DNA of 64,000 bases, from the NCBI GenBank assembly GCA_911728455.2, contig OU452229.1, positions 18,170,754-18,234,753 of the forward strand, in the 5' to 3' direction. Position 1 is the first letter of the stretch. Each line of letters opens with the position of its first letter. The stretch is from Marthasterias glacialis. Lineage: Eukaryota; Echinodermata; Asteroidea; Forcipulatida; Asteriidae. A model generated the notes under the pieces. It saw nothing but the letters and a program-made list of their open reading frames with translations. It was not told where the DNA came from and did no database searches. Position numbers and translations under genes: made by a program. Below are positions 36,883-48,100 of the stretch, piece by piece.

Positions 36883-36888
36883 AATAAA
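36883..36888 (+). terminator. Likely poly(A) signal of PSMA2
   Basis: AATAAA lies about 1.34 kb after the PSMA2 stop codon and is followed by a GT-containing stretch. It is the best candidate before the hAT-like MITE at 36934. Confidence 0.45.
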
Positions 36889-36933
36889 ACTGTTGCAAGT
36901 ATAATCACGGCTTGCTCTTGACTTTACTGCAGC

Positions 36934-37185
36934 CATAGAGTTATATATAAGAACTAGAGGGAGCACTCGCGATGTCACGCACGGAACTCCACTGACTCAC
37001 CATGGGCACAAATCCCTATGGGGCAATTGCGTACGAATGTCCACTTAGAAAATGGTTGCTGTGTAAACGGATGAGTGACCAGTGTAAATGAATGGTCCGC
37101 GCCATTTTCTCAATGGTCAAAAATGCTCCTTGTCGGGCGGTGTCGCATGGTTTTGTACGCCCTCTAGTTCTTATATATAACTCTA
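36934..37185. mobile_element. hAT-like MITE, copy B
   Basis: It has nearly the same sequence and length as 1438-1690. The flanks are the 8-bp direct repeat ACTGCAGC (36926-36933 and 37186-37193). The last two bases of the right end are missing. Confidence 0.9.
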
Positions 37186-37387
37186 ACTGCAGCCCAATAT
37201 GTGCATAGGTTATGGACTTCTGGTTACTAAACCTCAAGAAGTTAAACTGGGATATTTTGTGAATAGCAGTCCATGATTTTTGTTTTCACTGTAGAATGTG
37301 ACCTTGTGTTTATTAAAACAGATCTACTGTGTCATGTTAAATCAATCTCCTACACATTGTGTGTGTTGAATTTGTTTACTCGATAGA

Positions 37388-37618
37388 CAGTTCTTGATAT
37401 ACGCCATCTTTTTGGGCAACTTGGGGTTTTGGCTTCGAGCCGCGTATAGCTTTGTAATTTTTCCACGCTGACAAATGGTTCACCAACCAATCATGTGAGG
37501 AATTTGATGTGTGTCAAATGCGGTATTTACACATAACGCACAATTGTGCGTTCAAAAATATGATTAATTTGCCTGTAAAGATGGCCAACTTTACACTGTG
37601 TGACGTCAAGTGGGAACT
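37388..37618. mobile_element. Second copy of the GCCATCTTT MITE
   Basis: The ends AGTTCTTGATATACGCCATC and TGACGTCAAGTGGGAACT are partly inverted. Shares GCCATCTTT...GGGCAA and TTGCC...AAAGATGGC with 7865-8090. Confidence 0.7.
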
Positions 37619-38150
37619 AACTGTACTAAAAATGCAAGGCTTATTATGTATTGTGATTATTGTATGATCAGAAATACAATGCATATACATTGTGATGGTG
37701 CTGTGCTTTTGTTTTGGGAAAACTTCAAGGCTCAAAAATACAGGGCTGAAGTGTTCCTGTTTATAACCAGAAATACAACACATGCATTTTGAATTCGCTA
37801 TAATAAGAAACCTGTGTATTGTGCTTTATACTCTGAACTACAAAACTTTTCATTATGATTGAAAAAACAAAACATGCACAAAGTACAAACAAGAAATGAA
37901 ATTTTGATAATAAAAGCTTTATTGGGTGCTAATTAAAAACTGATTAGCCTAAAACAGGCTTGGGACATGCACTATCAATCACTGTAGATTCTATATGACA
38001 CACACCCTCATACACCTCCCTAATACATCCCCTCTCCCTAATCAGAGTTGAGTACTTTGGATTTCTTTGCAATCTGACGCATGATGGAACAATGGAGATT
38101 CACAAGTAGTGTTATGAGGTGGGGAAAAGGGATTTGTTGAAAACAATGGT

Positions 38151-38278
38151 ATCCTGTCGGTAAGTGATGACGTTTTGGAGGAGGAAGTGCAGTGTAAACG
38201 AATGGTATACGTACAATGTACATGAACATTCTTACACTGCACTTCCAGCTCCAAAACGCCATAATTTACCAACAGGAT
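38151..38278. mobile_element. MITE with ATCCTGTCGGTAAGTGATGA ends
   Basis: The left arm 38151-38205 (GACGTTTTGGAG, GAAGTGCAGTGTAA) is mirrored by the right arm ending AACAGGAT at 38278. A single-arm relative is at about 3174-3230. Confidence 0.75.
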
Positions 38279-38514
38279 AAAGCTCATGTCAAGGAACTGT
38301 AGTTGGTGAAAATTATTACACAGTATGGATCCACACGGGAAAGTTTGTATACAAGATGTTACATCTTAAACATTCAAGCTTGTCCTGGTATGGAGGGAAT
38401 TTGCACTGTATCTACAAGACCATGTAATTTGCACCTGTCCAATCGCAATTAAGGTTTGTTTAAATCCACAGTTGCTTGTTGACTCATACATAACAGTTAA
38501 AAGTTCATGAGGTC

Positions 38515-38520
38515 TTTATT
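38515..38520 (-). terminator. Candidate poly(A) signal of the collagen gene
   Basis: TTTATT (AATAAA on the minus strand) lies about 680 nt after the collagen stop. A second candidate at 37918-37923 would give a 1.28 kb 3' UTR. Confidence 0.35.
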
Positions 38521-39196
38521 GATTATGTGCAGTTTGGACGAGTTTTCAGAGGAGTGTTTAAATGAAATGTGGCAGTGGTGACAATTTTGTGCTCTCAACA
38601 TATTTCTTTCAATGTTACCAACCCATGCTTTTTATCTCATGCACCAAATGACAGTTTCTTACATTAGTGGGAAAACACACTTTGATAAAAAGGGTAACGA
38701 AATGGAAACTTAACTTCATTTAAAGCAACAGTGGAGTGGTATCTTTTTTAGAATAGATGAATTATCAAACAAAATCTTTCAGTGGCAAAACGACGTGAAC
38801 AACAGTCGAATAGAATAGTCTTACATATATTTGGAGGTTTTTGGTCAATAAAGAGGCAAGCAATGGCATTTAAAAATTTATGCCATACAAAGCAGGTTCT
38901 ATCATCTACTACCCTGTCAGTTACTGGCATAGGGCTTTAATTTCAGTACTTTTATGCTTCATTTAAAACAAAATTTGACTAATCACAGAAAGAAGAGTTA
39001 GTAAGAATCATTTTTTTTTTTTTTTTTAAAGTCCTTATTTTTTTCTTCCTTTTCCAAGGATATGCTGGAATCATTCTGAGTGGTATCTTTGGTAGTATAA
39101 AAAAATTGTCATAATTTTTGCCGGAGTGATATTGTTGAAATAAGTCTGTTTTTAAAACTCTTCTTTGCCGTGACGTCTTATACCAGGGACGAGCAT

Positions 39197-42100
39197 CTAC
39201 GAGAAGCAGACGGGACCAATTGTCATCCCGAATTGTTGGTTGCTTTCTCCGATGTCTGACATAGCAACATCAACGAGGGGTAGACGCTCTGTCTTCTTGG
39301 TTGTGTAGACGACGGTGGTCTTTCTCCACACGTCGTCATGTTCCTGGATTGAAAGAGTGGGACGAAAAGTCAATTACATCAGAACCGTGTTTTACGATGT
39401 GATTCTGCTCTACACCAAAGTATCATAAGTACTGTATACTCGGTGCTTTTCCCTCCGAGTCCTGTGGGAAAAAACCCAACGGCACCTAGGGTGAGATTCG
39501 AACCCAGTCCAGATGTTAAAACTGCTTAAACAACAAGCTCACCAGGTATAAAGCCAGTTCCTGTTTTGTGCTCTGAAATTTGATTATGGAGACACTTTTG
39601 TTTTATATGATTTAGATGCAAAAAGCAATACTGAAACTATCTTTCGATGCAGGATTCTTGGGTCTATACTGCCAAATTGTAAAAATTATATTTTGTACCT
39701 GGCATTCGTCCTCTCCCTCAACATCGTACTTTAGATCCTTTTGGGTGTTGTTGATGTTCATTCTTGCCCCGTGGGGTCCTACCAGGGTGATGGCTCGGTT
39801 GGTCCTGTCCTTTCGGTCAAACACGGCGAAAGAGTTTCTGCAGTGGTAGGTGACATTCTGCTTGGCTTGGGAGTAGATGAGACGCAGGAGGGTCAACTGA
39901 ACGGGCTTCACGTTGTAGGTGATCTAACGATAATTGGAACAACATATTCTTAATATATCTGATCCAGGGTTCAGCTGGGTGCTTGAAGAGACTCGGCAAT
40001 TACCTAAAGCGTTTATCTATGAGGAAAATTAGATTGTGTCGTGGAACTTTAGGGTATCGTGGCAATCAACTGCACAATCAAGAGGCATCCATGACAACTG
40101 CTGTTGGTGCCTTCGGTTAGTTCGTTTAGAGGCCTTTGTATTATACTTTATTTGGCCTTACTTTGTATGTTACCGTCTTGTTTCACTAAAGGCTGGCTTA
40201 TAGTCAATCGCACGATGGTCACTCGGCGGTAAAATTGACGTGCGATGTAGTTTACAGTCGATGCTGACACCTCATCAGTGACCATAGACTGCAATGAAAA
40301 GGCACAGCGTCCAACGAACACAGCGTCCTACGATTATCATCATCATGCAACCAACTATAAAACAGCCTTAATGCAGATCTCGTCACTTCAGGGTTTCCAT
40401 TTTGTTACCCATGTTTACCAGAATTCAGAGTCTATAAAAAACTTTAAGATTGCCCAATACATGTCAAAAAACGTAGAAACACTGAATGCATGTCGACAGT
40501 TTTGCCATACGTGTATGTCACATGGCATAGGTACTGCTAATACAGCAGGACACAGAGAATCCCAGTATTCTTTGGGTTCTATTTCTATGGTAAAAGCATA
40601 TCCAAATCAGGAAATTTGGGTGAACAAAAAAGTTATTTTCACTTGAAGGTTTTCACTTGTATCTAATAACAGTAATATATGCTAATAATCATTGCCCTTC
40701 CAGCTTAGTTTGGTTACATTGGTTTGAATGGGAGAAAATCAAGATGGCCGCACCGTGATAAATTGTCCATACAATACATACAATATAACATGGCAGCTAA
40801 AAGCTACACTCACTATTCCCCCAGGCTTATACACAATACAACATGGCAGCTGAAAGCTACACTCGTATTAAAAAAAAGTGTCTTTACCATTGAGCCGTTT
40901 GGCATGGAGGAGAAGTCGACTGGTGTGTCATCATCAAGATAATACGTTGCCTTGAGAACCTGGAGAGATAAATACACAAATAATCTATGAATGAGAAGCA
41001 GGGTCATCCCTTTTAAAATAAAAAAGGGGACTAGACTGTTTTATGTGGCAGGGAAACAATATGGTTGCACTGTGACAAACAAAACTTCTTTTCGCCTTTG
41101 CCAGTCACAGATGTGAGTCTTAATTCTAATTGATGAATTATCATTTGGCCAGTGTAGAGTGTACTACAATAAAATAAAATAAATAAAATAAAAGTATATG
41201 GCCCTCATCTCCATCATGGACTTGGTAAAACATCCATCGCAAATGAGAGTTGAGATATTCATGGACCTTGCTTGTTTTATAAGATTTAATTTGAAACACA
41301 AGCTTGCCTCTTGTTCTTCTGGGAATACACATGTGCCATTGGTCTTCCTGTCACAGTATGCCACAAACTTGTCATATGGAGAGCCTGTGCTGGGATCCAA
41401 AGTGTAATAACCTGAAGAAGAAATTACAAAAAAAAACAAAATCCCATTTACTGCACACTTCTTGTCTCTAGAATTTAGTGTTATTAGATCTAAAGGCCTT
41501 TTCACACTATGACAAATCTCGGTGTGGGACACGGATCCGACCCGTGTAAAGACCGAAGCGAAGCAAATTTGACGTCACTGTCCTACATTCGCAGCGAATT
41601 TTGCAAAAAGTTGGGCACATTTTAACTGGGGCGATCTGTTTGTCGCAAATTTGTGACGTCAAATTCACTTCGCATTCGCATTCGCGTGAAGTATGAACCG
41701 GGCTTCAGTTTGACAGACCTTTTCACACTACATTTCAATCCGGCTTTGACCCATGTAGAGTGCTCAAACCGTGTTGTAACCAACCCTGCTCAGGAGGTGG
41801 GTTTAGGATTTTTGACCCGCGTAGAGAGTTACAAGTACAGCAAAAAAGCTGATTTCACATCGGGCAGTGCGAAAGCAGAGCAGATTTGAACCGTTTTGAT
41901 TTTTTATGAAGTCAACACGGATTGTAACTATGTAGCTTTCTAAAAAATGAAAAAAATGCGCTATATAAGAACTAGTTATTATTAATATTATTTTTATTAT
42001 TATTAATGTCTGTAAAAGGGGACCATTGCCAACTGACCAAAAGTGGCCCTGAAATAAGTTGTCCAACCCTCCCCAGATATTTGACCTCATAAGTTATTGT

Positions 42101-45100
42101 TCTCGATCCACTCTTACGGTTTTCCGTGATCAAACTTGTGGAGTTTTAAAATTGAGCTTTTGAATAAGTCTTACCACTGGGGAATATTGGGTAGTCCTTG
42201 AAGAGATCCTTGCAGGAGCGGGCGGGGTAGTCTGCCTCACCGTTGGGATGCATCAACTTCATCATGCGTACACGAAGCTGCTTGATGCGGTTCTCAAAGT
42301 CGTCCTCATTGATCTCGGCATCGTCTCCGTACTGTGTGGTCAGACGAGTATAGGGTTCAGAGATACATGATATGGTTAGTTAATTAACTCATATGAAGTG
42401 TAGAGAACAGTATGATTTGGTTTTCTCCTACTGCACTGATATGATAAAGCACTGCATACTCATTCCTGCTGAAAAAATAAACAGGCATCGATCTTAAACC
42501 ACGACTTTCAGCATTCCATTTTGGAATATCGTGGCGGAGGGGACTAATGCACCGGACTCAAGTTCTTGTGTTGTCAGAGTGTGGGTTTGGGTCTTGGTCA
42601 TGGCACTTGTGTCCTTGAGCAAGACACTCAACCCCAATTGGTTTGTCCTTCCGATTGGACGTACAGCCGTATAGGTCCTGTGAAATGCTCGTAAAAGAAC
42701 CCAGTACACTTATTGTTAAGAGAAGGGGTTTGCCATGGTGTTTCTGGCCAGATTGGCTGCAGATTATGCCACATCACCTTGTAAACCCTATACAAGGTGC
42801 TATCACATGAATGAATCTCATACGTCAAACATAGCTCAACATACCTGTCATTAAAATAATGAGCGCTTTGAAAAAATCTTACATAAAACATAACTTAAGA
42901 ACCAAGTATTATTATTATTGTTATTTATTCCAAAGTCTGATCTGCTGGACCACCAAGCTCACCATTTGTTCAAGTATTCTGTTCTCCAGATCATCCCCCC
43001 CCCAAAAAAAAAGGATTAAATAATCATAATAATATTGATAATCAATAAATAAACAAATACATAAATAAATAAATAAAATATTAAATTAAAAATCAATAAA
43101 TAAAAAAATATTTAATTAAAAATCAAATAAAAAAAAAAAAAAATTCAATTAAAAATCAAATAAATAAAATTGAACAAAATTTGTTCAAGCACTCACTCCG
43201 TAAGAATATGGGTTGGGTCCCTTGTTGCCGCTAACTGCTGCTGGGCCAGAGTACTGTGAAGAAACAACAACAAGTTACAGTTAATACAATATTAGTTTTT
43301 GGAAGGGTCCATCCAACTCCATCTTCTAGATTTTTCAAGAAACACACTATACAACCAACCTGTGAAAATCTCATCAAATTAAGTAGTGTATTTTTTTTTC
43401 TCAATAAAGTGATGAAACATAGTTCATGTTTTGTATTTTGGTTTCTGCAATCAAAATAAGCAACCTTTAAATGCCTTTTCTCAACTTCGACCGTATTTTT
43501 GGAAAGTAACTTGTTTTTTTATCAAATCCTCTGTGTGAGTGCATAGAGCAAGCTTGCTCTATGGCAAGTGTAGGGAAGTCTCCTCAACTATTTAATGGGA
43601 GTTTTTTGAAGACACTAGGTGGCAGCAGACTTACCAGATGAATTCATTGTTTTTGAAAATTATGTGTATGTTCAGAACTACATAAACAATGGAAATTTAT
43701 CTGGTAAGTCTGCTGCCACCTGGCGTTCTAAAGTCACCTATTGGAGTGGATTATTAAAGATGATCCATGCTCTTGTGATTTGCTCAAAAATGAATTGATT
43801 CCAGCAAATGAAATTTAAGAGCATGTTATTTTGTAATTAATAAATGTTGTTTTTGAAATGATCATCCTAGCCAACCACCCTCTGTGAAAATGTGTACAAC
43901 AGCCATGCCTGCTGTTGGTACCCAGAAGTCAGCTAATTTACAACATCATTTCGCCTGCATTTTGTCTTTGTGTCGCAAGGCACCTGGCTGAAACTGAGCA
44001 GGTAACGCGAGGAGCTTATCTATTGTGCTCCACACAAAATTTCATTTTTTTAATGAAATATTTTGCTATTATTCGTTGATGGATTTTTTTTGTTTGATAT
44101 CTCATTTGAAAGTTACTTTGGTCATCCTACAAAAATAGCAATTCAACATTTGGATTTATTCTACAAGGTAAAATCGGCTGGAGCATGGATCATGTATCTT
44201 ATATCTCAATGGTTATTCAGTATGCATATATTTAAAAGTAAAAACTTACTCCTTGTGAGTAGCTGAGAGCTCCCTGTGAAAAAAAACAAACAAATAAAAA
44301 ATTAAAATTATCAGTTAAAAGTAAGATGAACAAGGTCAAATCAATCAAATAATATAGTCTTATTGTAATCCTGCATGTCATTTGCTTAGTCACTCTTGCA
44401 CATCCCCAAAAAACAAACAAACAACCCGACAAACAAAAACATTGATTAGCTGTGCTGTGAAGAGACTTGCGTTTATATCTCACCATGTCTTGTTTCTGGG
44501 CATTGGGGCAAGTTTCTATCCCTTCAAAACGTAGCCCACACCTCGAGTGGCCTGTTGGCCTTGTGATGGGCAAAGTGCATTAAAAAACAAAAACAACAAA
44601 CAAACAAACAACCCAGCAAACAAACAAACTATAGGTTGAAGAAAAATCCTGATATCCTCATATCCACTCGAAAAATCTTCTAAAATTCAATAAACAAGTA
44701 GTTTTATAAAATATGTTTGGTTTCCACAAGATAACTTACATGCATAGGCATATTGAGACTCTTTGGTTAAGGGAGGCAGAGGGGTTGATTTGCCCAAAAT
44801 TTTGCACAGATTTTAATTAATTTTTTTTTTTGGGTGGGGAAAACTTCCCCCTGCCCCTTGGCTTGTCAACTAATTAAGACTGTTTATGGAAAATGCTTAT
44901 GTATGGTTCAGTACATCAACTAATTACTAGTATTTATGAATGTCTTGCACTTGAAAAATGTTTCTCTTGAAAAGGTATACAGCCATCTTAAAATTATCTA
45001 TTTGCCTTCTCCAGAACCCCCGCCCCCCGCGCTATCATTGATTAATTGCAACACTCAATCACTTTTGAGTTAACATCTAGACTACCCTTGGAATTTTGTT

Positions 45101-48100
45101 ATGAGCCACAAAAAGTCGATTGCTAGAAAGTTGAATCCGTCATGATTATTTGATGAAGTGTGATTACTTACAGGGGCTCCAGCTGGGCCGGGAGGTCCTG
45201 GGGGTCCAGCGGGTCCAGAGCGTCCATCAACTCCACGTCCTCCCTACACAGATTACAAAAATTGTTACTTCCTTTTAAAAACACCACTTGTTTATATCAA
45301 AATTCAGGTTTAATCTATCTATGGCTAGTTTTCTTTCGAGCTACATTAAAGACAGGCTTTTCGTATCGATATTAATTTTCATATTTGCAGAATATTTAAG
45401 AATGAATCCAACTTTGTCCTTCGCTGATGTAAACATTGTTATATTGGTGAAGGGCAAATATATGATACAAATATTGGATGCATTTGAGTGCATTGTCACA
45501 GAATATAAGCACGAGGTGAAATCTGGACTAAGTCGAGTAAAATGGAAAAGCCAGATTTCACAAAGTGATTATATTGTGCAACAATGCACAAACAAAATGC
45601 ATTCAATATTTGTTTTACATAACTCACACATAAATCCTTGTCATTTGAAATGTTTTCACAATAAACACAAAATGGACACGGAAACTCATCCACCCCGCAC
45701 TTTGAAAATTCTAAAAACAAATTTCTAAACAACATGGATGACTACATGTCAATACCAACCTTGTCCGACATGACACGACCTTGCCTTGTTTGGAAAAACG
45801 AGCAGGGAACGATTATTTGGGAATGATGCTGCAAAGCGTCCAATAATTATCCGTATTGGACGGGGCCTATCCAATATTAAATTTTGGAGCATCGTGGCAG
45901 TAAATACATGGCAAAATAATGAATGTTCCACAAATCAAAAGACAAGGATCTGTGTGTGTGGTATATAAAACCAAGGGACTGGTGTGGAAGCTAAAGTCAC
46001 TTCCCAGGAAATTACCCAATCTGGTAAATTATTTATTCTTGGTAGAATTTGTCTTTTACAGTCAATGTGTAGGCCTCAGCAGAACACTCAGGTTCATTTA
46101 CAAATTGAGATGAACGTAAGTAAGTTCATTTAAATTCCAGTGTAATATGACTCACATAATGCTGTTGAATAGTTCAATAAAAAAGAGAAGATTAAACGAT
46201 TTGTACTTACACCTTGTCCTGACATACCACGAGGTCCCTGCTGTCCAGACTTTCCATTTCTGCCGCTTGGTCCATCAAGACCCTGGCATTAAGTAATCAA
46301 TATTTGAAAAATAAAACAAATAAATAAGAAACTAGTAAATAAATACATGAATAATACATGAATAAATAAGTAAGCATGAATAATTAATACAAAGTATTGA
46401 AAGGATTATAAAAATTACCCAATGTTTCAACAAAAACGGTGATAATGGTAATCAGATTTTTATCGAAAGAAAATGTAAACTTACTCCTGCAAAATAGACC
46501 CATGTACTAATGACATCACGTTTACATGTGTACTTTCTTATGGTGGGGACCAGGGAATGAGGGGAGGTGGGGGGGTGGGCTACACATACAAAGCTCCCAT
46601 AGGAAAATACATATGTAAACAAAGTGTTATATCACCAGTACAGGGGTCTATTAGTCAAGTCTAAGATAATAACAACTTTTTTAAAAACTGTTTATTTTTT
46701 TTATTTTTTTTTTTTATTAATCAAACACAATAATAAAGTCAAAAGAACGTAAAGCATTAAAAAAACAAAGAAAGAAAGATACAGAAATGACATCCGCCAC
46801 ACCAACGACTCCCTAATTTATTGCAGCAGAACACAAAGTGCCAATTAGAAGATGTGATTTCAAATGGAAAGCAAACTTACAGCCGGTCCTGCTGGTCCAG
46901 CTCTTCCATGGGATCCACGTGCTCCAGCTTGGCCCTGACAGAACAGATATGGGACAAAAATCCAATGTCAGAGAATAATAATAATAGGCAAACATGAGTT
47001 TATTTTCGGGCTATTCAATTTCCCCTTTTGTATTCAAGGTACAATACAGGATTGGTATTCATCAACAATTTGTTATGTATTAGTATCAGTCTGAAAGCTT
47101 ACTGATTATGAAGTTCATACCAGTACCAATCTTCCATGGAAATATTTCTGTTTGAAATACTGTCAAGTCGAGAAAATAGAATTTGAAGACCCTCAATTTT
47201 AACTTTGGTTGTAACCATCAAAATTAAGGACAATGTGTTTACATGCTGAAAAGTGTGCAGTTTTTCACTGTTTTCTCCTGACTCCCGATTTTGTGATTCT
47301 CACTTGTTTGTTAATTTTGCTCCCTAATTCCGAATTTATTTTTATTATGGCCAAAACTTTCATGAAACAATAGTACAATGAAATTTTAACCCCAGTACTG
47401 CCCTGTATTAAATACACATAATGCCATGCATTTTAAGTGGTAAGTTATAATTTTTTTAAACAAATTGCAATTAAAAGTTCTAGAAAAATGACTGCAGTCA
47501 AGGCGTACACTAGTTAAAAGCTGACTTATCGGTACTAACTTCATTGTGGTCAGAAGTTGAACTTCCACAGAGGTCATTTTTAGGTCACATGGTGTTGTAA
47601 CCAGTACAAATACATTATAAATAGGGCCGACTATCAATACAAAAGTTTGAAAATTTGGCCGATTTATTGGGCCTGGAACACTACTAGGGTTAAAAAACAA
47701 GGAATAGGCAAGAGAAATAGTACACAGCTCCTTAGAACACTCTCTCTTTGAGATCCACAGGCAGCTTGTCATACAGAAGAACTATCAGAAAGAGAAATTT
47801 ACCAGTAGGAAAAGTTTCTAAATCTGTACTTACAGGAGGTCCTGGTGGTCCTGGGGCTCCTGGGGAACCGCCCCATCCCTTGTGGCCCTGTTGAGAAAAA
47901 AAATAAGCATTTCAAACTTGTTTGTTAGGCCAAGATTACGTATCAATATTTACCCCCCTCAGTAAATGGGGATTATGATACCTTAGTGGTATCTTTCCTA
48001 GTCTGCCAACTCTGTGGTACCTGGTTCGAATCCCGCCTCGGACCAGAACTTGGGTGGCTGCAACTGAAAAACTTCTATCACAATAAGCTTTCATCCAGGC

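Larger units (their letters stand above)
35546..39196. other. Tail-to-tail interval between PSMA2 and the collagen gene
   Basis: It contains the PSMA2 3' UTR, the collagen 3' UTR (minus strand) and MITEs at 35587-35713, 36934-37185, 37388-37618 and 38151-38278. Minus-strand AATAAA candidates for the collagen are at 38515-38520 and 37918-37923. No other gene was recognised; the open frames here are antisense or fall in repeats. Confidence 0.6.
39197..42331 (-). other. Fibrillar collagen C-propeptide (COLFI domain)
   Basis: Exons 42175-42331, 41308-41411, 40888-40959, 39699-39923 and 39197-39343 code the trimerisation domain, ending IGPVCFS. Landmarks: an alpha-helical stalk (DDFENRIKQLRVRMMKL), PARSCKDL (C1), FVAYCDRKTNGTCVFP (C4, C5), the conserved N-glycosylation site in QNVTYHC (C6), DEC (C7), KKTERLPLVDVA and PVC (C8). 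C2 and C3, which in vertebrate chains link neighbouring chains, are replaced by Asp and Ser at aligned positions without a gap. The segment between C5 and LTLLRL is about 12 residues shorter than in human chains. Confidence 0.92.

Noticed and set aside
45288-45728. 146-aa open frame on the plus strand
   Set aside because: It lies inside dispersed repeat A, which recurs inverted at 59965-60480, and has no recognisable domain.
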